Shown: positions 8,258-16,867, counted from the stretch's first letter. The stretch: DNA of 64,000 bases from Acidimicrobiales bacterium (GCA_035533595.1 DATLTN010000025.1:1-64000), one strand, 5' to 3'. A program made the numbers and translations. Notes: generated from the letters alone by a model not told the origin.

Positions 8258-9651
8258 CGGCCGGTGGGGGGCGTCGCGAACAGGCCACGGACGTCGGGGA
8301 GCGCGTCCAGCCCCTCGACCGCGGCGACGAGGCGGTCGAGCTCGCCCGCCGGCCGCGGTGCGACTGACGCCGCGTTGGCGGCGGTGAGCTTGTCCGCGAG
8401 CGCCTCGCCGTCGAGGCGCTCCTCGTTGCGCGGCGCGAGCGGCTCCCGGTGGGCCGCACCCGCGGCGGTGACGACCTCGACAGCGGGCTCGCCGTCGAAG
8501 GTGTGGGCGGTCGCCGCGAGGAGCGCCGCGACCTCGGCTCCGCCGAGCGGCCCCGCCCCGGCGCGCAGGTCCGCGATCCGCAGCGCTCCGTGGGCGAGGG
8601 CGCAGGCGACCCCGAAGGCGATGCTGTTCGCCGCCGCCGAGGCGTTCTGTGGTTGGCGGCGGGCCGCTGCGGGCTCGAGCCAGTCCCGCTCGGCGGGCGC
8701 CGCGGTGATCCGCACCGCCGAGAGCTCGCTGGCGGAGAGAGCGGCACGCCCAGCTAGACGGAGCGCGGCGTCGACGTAGGGCTGCACGACGCCGCTCGCC
8801 GGCCACCGCTTGAGGGCCGCGCTTCCCGCCGACCACTCCTCCCCGAAGCCGTCGAGGGCCCCCGCGAGGGCCTCCTCCCCGAGCTCGAAGAAGACGGGCA
8901 TCAGCCCCGCGTCGCCCTCGAGGGCGCTCATCCGCGCGTCGACCCCGCCGGCGGCGAGGGTCGCCGCGAGCACCCCGCCGAGGCAGGCGAAGGCACCGTA
9001 GAGGCCCTTCGCGGGTGCGTCCCCCTCGATCATCACCTGCTTGGTCCCCGCCGTCTGCATCAGCGCGAGGCCGAGCGCCGAGAGCGTCGCCTCGGGGTCG
9101 AGGCAAAGGACGCGGGCCGCACCGCAGGCGGCCGCCAGGTAGCCGATCACCTGGCCGAGGAGCCACCCGCCGTCGCGCCGGCCGTGGATCTCGCCGCCCC
9201 CCGAGCGCGCCGCCCTCGCGAGGCGCTCGGCCACCTCGCCGGCGAGGAGCGAGGCCGTGAGCAGCTCGGCACCGCTCACGGCGATGCTCCGGCTCTCGGC
9301 CGCGGCGAGGACGGGGGCGAGCGCGACGAGGCCGACGTGGCCACCCGAGGCGCCGTTGGCGTCGAAGTTCAGCGCGTGCACGTGGCCGCCGTTCACGAAT
9401 GCGGCGTGCGCCGGGGCGGTCCGCTGCCCGCTCGCCAGCAGGGTCGCGGCTCCGGCGCCGGCGAGCGCCGGGGCGGAGGCCGCCTCGGCGAGGGTGCCGA
9501 CGTCGACCTCGCTGCCGGCGAGGGCACAGGCAAAGGCGTCGAGGATCACCCGCCGCCCGGCGGCGCGCGTCTCCTCGGAGAGGGCGTCCGCAGGCAGCGT
9601 CGCGACGCTGCGCGCCAACCCCACGCTGAACCGCCCGAAGCCCTCGGCCAT
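8227..9651 (-). CDS. MmgE/PrpD-family protein
   Basis: 474 residues from the ATG at 9651, chosen because GGGGAGG precedes it; an ATG at 9669 is also in frame. The MmgE/PrpD family includes 2-methylcitrate dehydratase and cis-aconitate decarboxylase. The all-helical N-terminal domain has the family feature AFVNGGHVHALNFDANGASGG with its conserved Asn/His/Asp residues, and ALKRWPASGVVQPYVDA starts the second domain. Substrate unknown. The C-terminal residues VVGQFQSSN are encoded by the palindrome at 8218-8257, so the natural C-terminus was probably replaced when that sequence arrived. Confidence 0.88.
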   Translation of the reverse strand: MAEGFGRFSVGLARSVATLPADALSEETRAAGRRVILDAFACALAGSEVDVGTLAEAASAPALAGAGAATLLASGQRTAPAHAAFVNGGHVHALNFDANGASGGHVGLVALAPVLAAAESRSIAVSGAELLTASLLAGEVAERLARAARSGGGEIHGRRDGGWLLGQVIGYLAAACGAARVLCLDPEATLSALGLALMQTAGTKQVMIEGDAPAKGLYGAFACLGGVLAATLAAGGVDARMSALEGDAGLMPVFFELGEEALAGALDGFGEEWSAGSAALKRWPASGVVQPYVDAALRLAGRAALSASELSAVRITAAPAERDWLEPAAARRQPQNASAAANSIAFGVACALAHGALRIADLRAGAGPLGGAEVAALLAATAHTFDGEPAVEVVTAAGAAHREPLAPRNEERLDGEALADKLTAANAASVAPRPAGELDRLVAAVEGLDALPDVRGLFATPPTGRVVGQFQSSN

Positions 9652-9761
9652 CGTCTCCTCCCCGCCCATGATCGCCGACGACGGGCGCCGCCGCCCGCGT
9701 GCGGGGCGGCCCCGCCGCGAGCGGCGGTAGCTTCGGGCTCGCCGACGAGCAAGGGAGCCCG

Positions 9762-9983
9762 ATGCCAGAGCTAACGATCCGCCAGGCCGTGGACAGCGTC
9801 CTCGCCCAGGCGCACGCCGACACTCCGATGGGACAGGCCATCGCGAGCAGCCAGGTGCGGGTCACCGACGACATCGACGGGCACACCGAGATCCTCCGCC
9901 ACCTCCTCTCGATGGGCGAGGCGACCGAGGCGCTGCTGCGCATCCTCGCCCTCGAGCTCGACGACCTGAAGGCCGCGCGCTGA
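9762..9983 (+). CDS. Small conserved-looking protein upstream of maf
   Basis: 73 residues, start ATG with GGGAG 4-5 nt upstream. It is rich in Ala, Asp and Leu, apparently all helical, with no Cys and no membrane segment. I do not recognise the family. Its stop codon TGA overlaps the probable CTG start of maf (CTGA), so the two are cotranscribed and probably translationally coupled. In other actinobacteria maf often follows a small acyl-CoA carboxylase epsilon subunit, but this sequence does not look like one. Confidence 0.65.
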   Translation: MPELTIRQAVDSVLAQAHADTPMGQAIASSQVRVTDDIDGHTEILRHLLSMGEATEALLRILALELDDLKAAR

Positions 9984-10594
9984 ACGACGCGCGGCGGCGC
10001 CTCGTCCTCGCCTCGGCCTCCCCCGCCCGCCTCCGGCTGCTGCGCGCCGCGGGGCTGGACCCGGAAGTGATCGTGAGCGCAGCCGACGAGCAGTGGGAGG
10101 GGCGGCGCCCGACCGCTGCGGTCGTGCAGCTCCTCGCCCGACGCAAGGCGGAGGCCGTCGCCGTGGCGGCCGGGGACGCGCTCGTCATCGCCGCAGACTC
10201 CCTCCTCGACCTCGGCGGCGAGGCGCTCGGCAAGCCCGGCAGCGCCGAGGTCGCCCGCGAGCGCTGGATCCGCCTCAGCGGCGCGCGGGGAACGCTCTGC
10301 ACCGGCCAGTACCTCCTCGACGCGGCGACCGGCCGCGCCGCCGTCCACCTCAGTGAGACGGCGGTGCACTTCGCCTCGCCGAGCGACGAGGAGATCGCCG
10401 CCTACGTGGGGAGCGGCGAGCCGATCGAGGTCGCCGGCGCCTTCACCATCGACGGCCTCGGCTCCGCCTTCGTCACCCGCGTCGAGGGGGACGCGAGCGC
10501 CGTCGTCGGCCTCTCGATCGCCGGCCTGCGCCTGCAGCTCGCCGAGCTCGGCGTCGGCCTCACCGAGCTCTGGCGGGGCGCCCGCCGGGGCTGA
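9980..10594 (+). CDS. maf: Maf-family nucleotide pyrophosphatase (CTG start)
   Basis: Maf proteins hydrolyse non-canonical or pyrimidine nucleoside triphosphates to monophosphates. The N-terminal signature RRLVLASASPARLRLLRAAG is intact, followed by VIAADSLLDLGGEALGKPG (the catalytic Asp region), GARGTLCTGQYLL and AGAFTIDGLGSAFV. About 204 residues is normal. The signature lies upstream of the first GTG (10067), so that GTG cannot be the true start. The only initiator-like codon before the signature is CTG at 9980, which overlaps the stop of the preceding gene and has AAGG 7 nt upstream. The gene converges with the ThDP enzyme at 10613. Confidence 0.9.
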   Translation: MNDARRRLVLASASPARLRLLRAAGLDPEVIVSAADEQWEGRRPTAAVVQLLARRKAEAVAVAAGDALVIAADSLLDLGGEALGKPGSAEVARERWIRLSGARGTLCTGQYLLDAATGRAAVHLSETAVHFASPSDEEIAAYVGSGEPIEVAGAFTIDGLGSAFVTRVEGDASAVVGLSIAGLRLQLAELGVGLTELWRGARRG

Positions 10595-10612
10595 CGGCGG
10601 CGCCGAGCAGCG

Positions 10613-12319
10613 TCAGTTCTGCTGCACCGCCACGACGACGAGCGCCGCCCTGCCCCCCTCGACCGCCGCCAGCCCTCGCCGCAGCGCACCGTCGAGCTCG
10701 CGGTGGTGCTCGACCCGCTCGCCGTGCGCGTGGCAGGCGGCGGCCAGCGCGACGAAATCGGGGGTCCCCTCGAAGCGGGTCCCGACCGCGTCGGCCGCGA
10801 GCGCCGAGGCGCCCTCGGGGAAGAGCTCGTAGACCGGGAGGCGGCTCGCCCGGTAGCCGCCGTTGTCGAGCACGACGGCGAGGAAGGGGGCGCCGAGGGC
10901 GGCGGCCATCATCCACGCCGAGGTGGGCACGCCGAACAGCAGGCTCCCGTCGCCGCAGACGGCGACGACCCGCCGATCCGGGCGGGCGAGCTTCACGCCG
11001 ACGGCACCACCGAGCGCCCAGCCGAGGCCGGGAGCGAAGGGGCCGGCGACTGTCCCCGGCTCGCTGCGCACGAGGTGCTCGTAGAGCAGGCCAGAGTTCG
11101 TCACCGCCTCCTCGATCACCACGTCCTCGGGGCGCAGGACGGCGTTCATCGCCGCGAAGACGTCGCGCGGGACGAGGTGCTCGGGGTCGGCGGGGGCCGC
11201 CTCCGGCGGCGGGTCGGGGACCGCCGCGGCGGCGCGCGCCGCCCACCTCTCGGCGAGGTCGGGATCGTCGGCGGCGCGGCGCGCCAGCGCCTCGACGAGC
11301 TGGGTGACGGCCGTCGGGCCGTCGGCGCGCACCGAGTGGTCGACCGGGAAGGCCCACAGCGGCATGGTCTCGTGCAGCGGCTCGGGGTCGACGTACACGA
11401 CGGTCGCGGCCGCGGCGGGCTGCACGAAGCGGGGGATCCAGGGGACGTCGCACTCGACGACGAGCACGACGTCGGCGGTACGCAGGGCGGCCGCCTTGGC
11501 TGCAGGTGAGCGGCGGTGCAGCGGGTGCAGGGTGGCGATCGACAGCGGCCCGGTGTCGGCGCCGCGCACCACCTCCATGCCGAGCAGCTCGACGAGGCGG
11601 GTCGCCGCCGCGAAGCCCTCGGCGCTGCGTCCGAGGCGGGAGGTGACGAGGAGCGGGCGCTCGGCCCCGGCGAGCAGCCCGCTCAAATGAGCGAGCGTCG
11701 CGGCGTCGACTGCCGCGGGGCTCGGCACGGCGTAGCCGGCGCTGCGCGGCGCGGGCGCCGGGGCGTCCATCAACACGTCGCGCGAGACCGTCACGTACAC
11801 CGGCCCCGCCGGGTAGCTCGTCGCGAGCTGCACCGCACGGCCGATGGCGCGGCCGAGCATCTCCGGGCGGGTGATCTCGAGACAGGCCTTGGTGTAGGGG
11901 CGGACGATCGAAGCCTGGTCGGGCACGTCCTGCAGCCACTGGATGTAACCGCTCCGCCCGCCGGGGGCCGTGGCGTCCTCCCCGTAGGGGGTGCGGCCGG
12001 CGAGGATCACCACGCCGGCGCGGTCACGGAAGGCGTCGTGCATCATCGCCCCGAGGTTCTGGGTGCCGGCGTCGACGTGGACGAAGAGGCACTGCGGCCG
12101 TCCGGTCGCCTGGTAGTAGGCGTGCGCCGCGGCGAGCGAGACTGCCTCGAAGGTCGAGGGGTGGACGGCGGGGATCGCCACTCCCCGCTCGGGGAGGGTG
12201 CGCATCGCCTCCTGCAGCGGTGCCGAGTCGGTGCCCGGGTTGAGGAAGAAGTGCTCGACGCCGTGCTCGGCGAGGAGCGCGAGCAGCTGCTCGGCGACCG
12301 TGGCGTAGGCGGCGCCCAA
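10613..12319 (-). CDS. Thiamine-diphosphate enzyme of the acetolactate synthase/benzoylformate decarboxylase family
   Basis: 568 residues in the usual PYR, central and PP order. The ThDP-binding motif begins GDGSLLFGVPTSAWMM and ends VVLDNGGY. The PYR-domain catalytic Glu is in STFEAVSLAAAHAYYQATG. Family members decarboxylate or ligate 2-oxo acids. The start is TTG with GGGAGG 5 nt upstream. It is the last gene of a three-gene minus-strand operon (MetE-like, Rieske, this gene), 11 bp after the Rieske stop. A 2-oxo-acid decarboxylase downstream of an oxygenase would fit degradation of an aromatic or hydroxylated acid. The substrate is not evident. Confidence 0.88.
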   Translation of the reverse strand: MGAAYATVAEQLLALLAEHGVEHFFLNPGTDSAPLQEAMRTLPERGVAIPAVHPSTFEAVSLAAAHAYYQATGRPQCLFVHVDAGTQNLGAMMHDAFRDRAGVVILAGRTPYGEDATAPGGRSGYIQWLQDVPDQASIVRPYTKACLEITRPEMLGRAIGRAVQLATSYPAGPVYVTVSRDVLMDAPAPAPRSAGYAVPSPAAVDAATLAHLSGLLAGAERPLLVTSRLGRSAEGFAAATRLVELLGMEVVRGADTGPLSIATLHPLHRRSPAAKAAALRTADVVLVVECDVPWIPRFVQPAAAATVVYVDPEPLHETMPLWAFPVDHSVRADGPTAVTQLVEALARRAADDPDLAERWAARAAAAVPDPPPEAAPADPEHLVPRDVFAAMNAVLRPEDVVIEEAVTNSGLLYEHLVRSEPGTVAGPFAPGLGWALGGAVGVKLARPDRRVVAVCGDGSLLFGVPTSAWMMAAALGAPFLAVVLDNGGYRASRLPVYELFPEGASALAADAVGTRFEGTPDFVALAAACHAHGERVEHHRELDGALRRGLAAVEGGRAALVVVAVQQN

Positions 12320-12330
12320 GGGGGCCTCCC

Positions 12331-13575
12331 TCAGCGGCCGATGAGGTCGGCGGTGGCCGCGAGCCAGTCGGCGCCCTCGGGGAGGATGACGCCCCCCGAG
12401 CGCACCCGGTAGACCTCGGGTTCGTCGACCCCGGGCGGAGCGACGCCCTCCTCGGCGAGCGCGCGCGCCGCCACGGCGAGGCGCTTCCTTAGGAGGATGA
12501 CCATCACGTCCGAGCTCGCGAGGTGCTCGCGCTCGCGGTGCAGGAGCGGCCCCATCGACTCGGTGATCGCCTTGTCCTGCATGTGGATGCCGGGGATCCC
12601 CGTGTAGGAGTCGCGGCGCTGGGCGGCGCGGTCCATGCGGTAGTCGTTCCCGAAGACGGCGAGCGGCCGGAAACGGTCGAACCAGCCGCTGCCGTTCGGC
12701 TGCAGCTCGGCGTCGGAGACGACCGGCACGGTGCCCCCCTTCTCCCCCATCGAGAAGAACAGCACGTGCTCGTCGTCCATCGGCACCCAGGCGCGGGTGA
12801 GCACCTGCTCACCGAGGACGCCGGTCGGGATGTGCGAGAAGACGGGGAAGAGGAACTGCGCGATCCGCCAGTAGGTCTCCCCGCTCCCGGCCGGGCGGTA
12901 GGCCCCGTACATCGCCCCGTAGGGGGTGTCGAGCGCCGCATAGCGGGGGGCGCGGTCGCGGACCGTGTAGTAGTTGAAGGAGCCCTCCTCGAAGTCCTCC
13001 GGCTGCTGGGCGCCCATGTGCAAAAAGCCGAGGTGGCTCGTGTCGAGCTCGCCCTCGATCGCCTGCAGCCAGTTGCACTCGCGCGAGACGGCGTAGACCT
13101 GGCGCTCCGCCTCGCCGAGCTCTGCAGCCTCGAGGGCGGGCGGCGCGGGCGGGACCTCGCGTGGGCCGAGATAGGCCCAGATCACGCCGCCCCGCTCGGT
13201 GACGGGGTAGGCGCGCGCCGCAACGTGCTGCTTGAAGCGCGAGTTCGGCGGCTCGTTCGGCATGTCGACGCAGCGACCGCGGGCGTCGAACTTCCAGCCG
13301 TGGTAGACGCAGCGGAGGCCGTCGTGCTCGTTGCGGCCGAAGTAGAGGCTCGCGCCCCGGTGCGGGCAGCCGTGGTCGAGAAGGCCGACCTCGCCCGCCG
13401 AGTCCCGGAAGGCGACGAGCGCCTCGCCCAAGAGCATCACCCGCACGGGGTCACAGTCCGGCGCGGGCAGCTCGCTCGACAGGAGTGCGGGCAGCCAGTA
13501 CTGGCGCATGAGCTCGCCCATCGGCGTGCCCGGCCCCGTCTCGGTGAGGAAGCGGTTCTCCTCGACGTCAAGCAC
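12331..13575 (-). CDS. Rieske non-heme iron oxygenase, phthalate 4,5-dioxygenase-like
   Basis: 414 residues. Rieske ligands are C70-P-H72 and C89-x2-H92. The mononuclear iron motif is DTSHLGFLH with H181 and H186, so both metal sites look complete. This is an oxygenase alpha subunit of the class that hydroxylates or demethylates aromatic acids; it needs a ferredoxin or reductase, none of which is adjacent. The start is GTG at 13575. It lies in an operon between a MetE-like protein (72 bp upstream) and a ThDP enzyme (11 bp downstream). The N-terminus resembles the partial Rieske protein at 1-270. Confidence 0.93.
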   Translation of the reverse strand: MLDVEENRFLTETGPGTPMGELMRQYWLPALLSSELPAPDCDPVRVMLLGEALVAFRDSAGEVGLLDHGCPHRGASLYFGRNEHDGLRCVYHGWKFDARGRCVDMPNEPPNSRFKQHVAARAYPVTERGGVIWAYLGPREVPPAPPALEAAELGEAERQVYAVSRECNWLQAIEGELDTSHLGFLHMGAQQPEDFEEGSFNYYTVRDRAPRYAALDTPYGAMYGAYRPAGSGETYWRIAQFLFPVFSHIPTGVLGEQVLTRAWVPMDDEHVLFFSMGEKGGTVPVVSDAELQPNGSGWFDRFRPLAVFGNDYRMDRAAQRRDSYTGIPGIHMQDKAITESMGPLLHREREHLASSDVMVILLRKRLAVAARALAEEGVAPPGVDEPEVYRVRSGGVILPEGADWLAATADLIGR

Positions 13576-13647
13576 CGGGATCCATCCTTTCCTCGCGCGC
13601 GCGGCCGGCGGCCACCTCGCTCGTTGCTGCGCCGGAGGTCGCGGCGC

Positions 13648-14808
13648 TCACCACAGCGCCTCGCTCGCCAGCCGGGCCCCGGCGGCGAGCGCCTCGAGCT
13701 TGGCCCAGGTGATCTCGGGGTGGCCGACGCGCGCCGCGAGGCCGCAGTCGGTGCCGGCGATGACGTTCTCCCGCCCGAGCAGGCCGGCGAAGCGCAGCAG
13801 CCGCTGGCAAACGAGCTCGGGGTGCTCGATGAGGTCGCTCGCGTGGCCGACAGCGCCCGGCATGAGGATCCGCCCCTCGGGGAGCTTCACCTCCTCCCAG
13901 AGCCGCCACTCGTGCTCGTGCGTCGGGTTCGCCGCCTCGACCGAGAGGCACTGCGCAGGGACGCGCAGCACGATGTCGATAATGTCGCGCAGCGCGATGT
14001 CGTCCCGGTGGGGGCCATGCTGGCTCCCCCAGCAGACGTGCAGCCGGACCTTCTCCTCGGGGATGCCGCGCAGCGCGTGCAGGAGGGCCTCGACGCGCAG
14101 CGTCGCGTAGTCCCGGTACTCGGCAACGGTCATCTCCGGGTACATCTGCCAGCCGTCGGGGAGGTCGGGGTCGTCGAGCTGCAGGATGAGGCCGGCATCG
14201 GTGATCGCCAGGTACTCCTCGCGCATCGCCTCGGCGATCGCGAAGAGCAGCGCCTCGTCGTCGGGGTAGTGCTCGTTGAAGAGCCAGTGCTCGACCGTCC
14301 CCGGGGTGATCGCGGGGAGGTAGGCCTCGACGTCGAGGCCGGCCGTCGCCTGCTGCAGGCGGGCGATGTCGGCCTGCACCGCCTCGGCGCCGATGTAGGC
14401 GAGGGGGGCGGTGCAGAAGTAAGGATCGTTGTTGGTGCTCGCCCGGTTGGCGTTCACCCCCCGCCCGACGCCGCCGAGGCCCGCCGCGTAGAAACCGGGG
14501 AAGTCGCGCTGGTCCCGCAGGTTGGGGCTGCGCGTCCGCAGCCCGTCGGGGAGCGGCCGCTGCTCGATGCCGGAGAGGCGCTCGCGGACGTAGCCGGAGA
14601 AGCCGCCGCGCTTCGCGACCTCGCCGTCGTTCACGACGTCGATCCCGATGTCGGCCTGGTGGCGCACGACCTCGGCGACCGCGCTCTCGAGGCGGGCGTC
14701 GAAGGCGGCGCGCGATCCCTCACCGGCGAGGAGCAGCTGCTGCAGGTCGTCGGGGCGAGGCAGCACACCGGCGTGTGAGACGCGGATCCGCCCTTCGCTG
14801 CGCTGCAT
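13648..14808 (-). CDS. MetE C-terminal-like (cobalamin-independent methionine synthase family) protein
   Basis: 386 residues, matching the catalytic C-terminal domain of MetE only. The zinc-ligand motifs are visible: LHVCWGSQHG (His and Cys) and GTDCGL (the third ligand Cys), plus an acidic residue in between. True MetE is about 750 residues with an N-terminal domain. Stand-alone versions transfer methyl groups between unknown donors and thiols, or act in demethylation and epoxide/thiol chemistry. As first gene of an operon with a Rieske oxygenase and a ThDP enzyme, a catabolic methyl-transfer or thiol-adduct role is more likely than methionine synthesis. That role is inferred from context. 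Confidence 0.88.
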   Translation of the reverse strand: MQRSEGRIRVSHAGVLPRPDDLQQLLLAGEGSRAAFDARLESAVAEVVRHQADIGIDVVNDGEVAKRGGFSGYVRERLSGIEQRPLPDGLRTRSPNLRDQRDFPGFYAAGLGGVGRGVNANRASTNNDPYFCTAPLAYIGAEAVQADIARLQQATAGLDVEAYLPAITPGTVEHWLFNEHYPDDEALLFAIAEAMREEYLAITDAGLILQLDDPDLPDGWQMYPEMTVAEYRDYATLRVEALLHALRGIPEEKVRLHVCWGSQHGPHRDDIALRDIIDIVLRVPAQCLSVEAANPTHEHEWRLWEEVKLPEGRILMPGAVGHASDLIEHPELVCQRLLRFAGLLGRENVIAGTDCGLAARVGHPEITWAKLEALAAGARLASEALW

Positions 14809-14854
14809 CGGCCCCCCTCGCTCGGCTCGCGGCAGTGTAGGCCGAGGCGCGGGC

Positions 14855-14904
14855 CGCGCCACAGTGGCAGGGTAAGGAGCGCGCCACAGTGGCAGGGTAA
14901 GGAG
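14855..14904. repeat. Perfect tandem duplication of a 25-bp unit
   Basis: Units 14855-14879 and 14880-14904 are identical (CGCGCCACAGTGGCAGGGTA, then AGGAG). Each contains CCAC-A-GTGG and an AGGAG. The second copy lies just upstream of the ATG at 14917, so the duplication supplies a second ribosome-binding-like sequence and a second possible operator half-site in the divergent promoter region. Confidence 0.8.
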
Positions 14905-14916
14905 AAGGAGGCGACG

Positions 14917-15336
14917 ATGGCGGAGCAGAACGAGCGCAACCGGTTGCTCGCCGAGGAGTACCGGCGCAACGGCGGGTGGGTGGCGGAGGAGAAGTTCAAG
15001 GACGCTCCCCTGCTGCTGCTCACGACCGAGGGGCGCCGCAGCGGGCGCCGCTACGTCAACCCCCTCATGTACCTCCCCGACGGGGAGCGCTACGTGATCT
15101 TCGCCTCCCACCAGGGGGCGCCCGAGGACCCCGACTGGTACAAGAACCTCGTCGCCGCCGGTGAGGCGACGATCGAGGTCGGTCGCGAGGAGATCCCCGT
15201 CGCCGTCGTCGTCACCTCCGGGGAGGAGCGCGACGAGCTCTACCGCCGCCACGCCGGTCTCCATCCGCGCTTCGCGGCCTACGAGGACAACACCTCGCGC
15301 CTCATCCCCGTCGTCGCCCTCGCCCCGCGGCGCTGA
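14917..15336 (+). CDS. Deazaflavin (F420)-dependent nitroreductase-family protein
   Basis: 139 residues of the DDN-type split beta-barrel family. It has LLLLTTEGRRSGRRYVNPLMY, a match to the family's phosphate-binding TxGRKSGxxR region, and GAPEDPDWYKNLVAAGEATI, the most conserved stretch. Members use reduced F420 to reduce quinones, nitro compounds or other acceptors. A GGAG-rich ribosome binding site precedes the ATG, partly created by the tandem repeat. It is divergent from the MetE-like operon. A second family member is at 42702-43148. Confidence 0.9.
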   Translation: MAEQNERNRLLAEEYRRNGGWVAEEKFKDAPLLLLTTEGRRSGRRYVNPLMYLPDGERYVIFASHQGAPEDPDWYKNLVAAGEATIEVGREEIPVAVVVTSGEERDELYRRHAGLHPRFAAYEDNTSRLIPVVALAPRR

Positions 15337-15393
15337 ACCGCCTGCCGCGGGCCGGCCCCGCCGTCAGGGCGCCGAGCCCCCCCCCGAGAGCGG

Positions 15394-16074
15394 TCAGACG
15401 CTTCCTCGCGGCGAGATGGCCGGCGCCCCGCCGCTGAAATGGCCGGAGGTCGGCGCGACGTCGGCGTAGCCGCGACCGACGGCGACCGTCAGGTAGCCGT
15501 CGCGGGTCGGACGGCCGTGCCTGGGGTTGAGCGCGAGCACCTCGCCGCCCCCGCGAGCACCTCCACCCAGGCGTGCGAGCCGCCTTGGCCGATCAGGTGG
15601 CCCGAGACGTAGCGGGCGCCGATCCCCGCGGCGCGACAGAGGGCGCGTAGCCCTGACAGACGCCGCGCCCACCGGCGAGCTCCGCGGCGGCGAGGCGGGC
15701 GTCGGCAGCGGTGAGCGGCGCCGGGCGGGCGAGGAGCCGGCGCGCCGGTCCGGCGGGCGCCGCGGGGCGGCCTCCCGCGCCACCGGCGACGCGCCCTTCC
15801 ACGACAGCCCACGCGGCGAACGTGATCCCGCTCGTCACCTCGGCCGCCTCGACGTCGAGGACGTCGTTGCCGAAGCGTCGGTCGCCCAGCGCGAGCGCAC
15901 CTCGGCACCGGAGATCTCGACGCCGAAGGCGGTGCGGCGGCGGCGGCCGTGGCGGGCGCGGGGGACGACGATCAGCCGGTGGCGCAGCCCGCGGATCGGG
16001 GGTTCGTTCTAGTAGCGGTACTCCTGCTCGAGGAGCAGCGCCTCGCCTTCGAGGAGCGGCGCCTCAGTGCGCAC
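15394..16074 (-). pseudogene. Transglutaminase-like protein, broken by three frameshifts and a nonsense codon
   Basis: Reading leftwards from GTG 16074 the pieces are: an N-terminal fragment ending in a TAG (after LLLEQEYRY); then RGLRHRLIVVPRARHG; then in a second frame FGNDVLDVEAAEVTSG and GVCQGYA (the catalytic Cys region); in a third frame GARYVSGHLIGQGGSHAWVEVL (catalytic His); and in the first frame again GYLTVAVGRGYADVAPTSG. Each shift is consistent with loss of one base. Intact, it would be a bacterial transglutaminase with N-terminal beta domain and Cys-His-Asp core. Its start overlaps the stop of the intact relative upstream, so the pair formed an operon. Sequencing error is the alternative. 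Confidence 0.8.
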
Positions 16075-16867
16075 CGGCGACCTCGTCGGCCCACACCGTC
16101 ATCCGCACCAGCTCTGCCGCACCCCAGGTCGTGACCATCGCCGCGTCCGACGCGTCGCGGCCGTAGGCGACGACCACGCGACCGGCGCGCGGCTCGTTGT
16201 TGCGCGGGTCGAAGGTCCACCAGCGATCGCCCAGCCAGACCTCGAGCCAGGAGCAGAAGTCCATCGGCAGGGGCGCCTCGACACCGATGTCGGGCAGGTA
16301 GCCGGCGACGTAGCGGGCCGGCAGGTTGAGCGCGCGACAGAGCGTCACGCCGAGGTGGGTGAAGTCGCGGCAGACCCCCGAGCGCGACCGCCACACGTCG
16401 ACGGCTGTCGTCCACGGATCGCTCGCGCCGATCTCGTAGCGGAGCTGGTCGTGCACCCAGTCACAGATCGCCACCACCTGCAGATAGCCGGGAGCGACCT
16501 CGCCGAAGAGCTCCCACGCCTCGTCGTGGAGCGCGTCCGGCCAGCAGAAGCGGCTCGCCAGCAGGTAGAGGAGGGCCTCGTCGGGGAGCGCCTCGAGCGG
16601 CCCCTGCTCCGCCGTCGGGTCGCTTTCGTCGGCGCCGTCGGCCACCTCCACGAGGGCGTCGTAGCGGAGCCGCGAGGGCCCCTCTGGAAGGACGAGGCGG
16701 TCGCAGTAGTTGCCGTAGGAGTCGAGGTAGGCCGCCGCCGGGGCCGGTGGCTCCCAGCGCTCGTACACGATGCGGTGGGCTCCGTCGAGGCGCGGCCGCA
16801 CCTGCCAGAGGGCGGGCACCCGCCCGGCGCAGAGGTAGTCGAACTCGCAACCGAGGCGTACCAGCAC
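16064..16867 (-). CDS. Transglutaminase-like superfamily protein with a substituted catalytic His
   Basis: 267 residues from GTG 16867; a GTG at 16930 adds 21 residues without family character. The core has SGVCRDFTHLGVTLCRALN with the catalytic Cys and MDFCSWLEVWLGDRWWTFDP. In active transglutaminases the second motif is DFHAW; here a Cys stands where His should be. A known subgroup has Ser at this place (DFSAW), so this is a family trait rather than a mutation, and such proteins may not be peptidases. A C-terminal GRDASDAAMVTTWG stretch also belongs to that subgroup. It is cotranscribed with the broken transglutaminase at 15394-16074. Confidence 0.87.
   Translation of the reverse strand: MLVRLGCEFDYLCAGRVPALWQVRPRLDGAHRIVYERWEPPAPAAAYLDSYGNYCDRLVLPEGPSRLRYDALVEVADGADESDPTAEQGPLEALPDEALLYLLASRFCWPDALHDEAWELFGEVAPGYLQVVAICDWVHDQLRYEIGASDPWTTAVDVWRSRSGVCRDFTHLGVTLCRALNLPARYVAGYLPDIGVEAPLPMDFCSWLEVWLGDRWWTFDPRNNEPRAGRVVVAYGRDASDAAMVTTWGAAELVRMTVWADEVAGAH

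Noticed and set aside
12523-14778. 751-codon + strand frame opposite the Rieske and MetE-like genes
   Set aside because: Runs across two clear genes on the other strand and has no recognisable domain.
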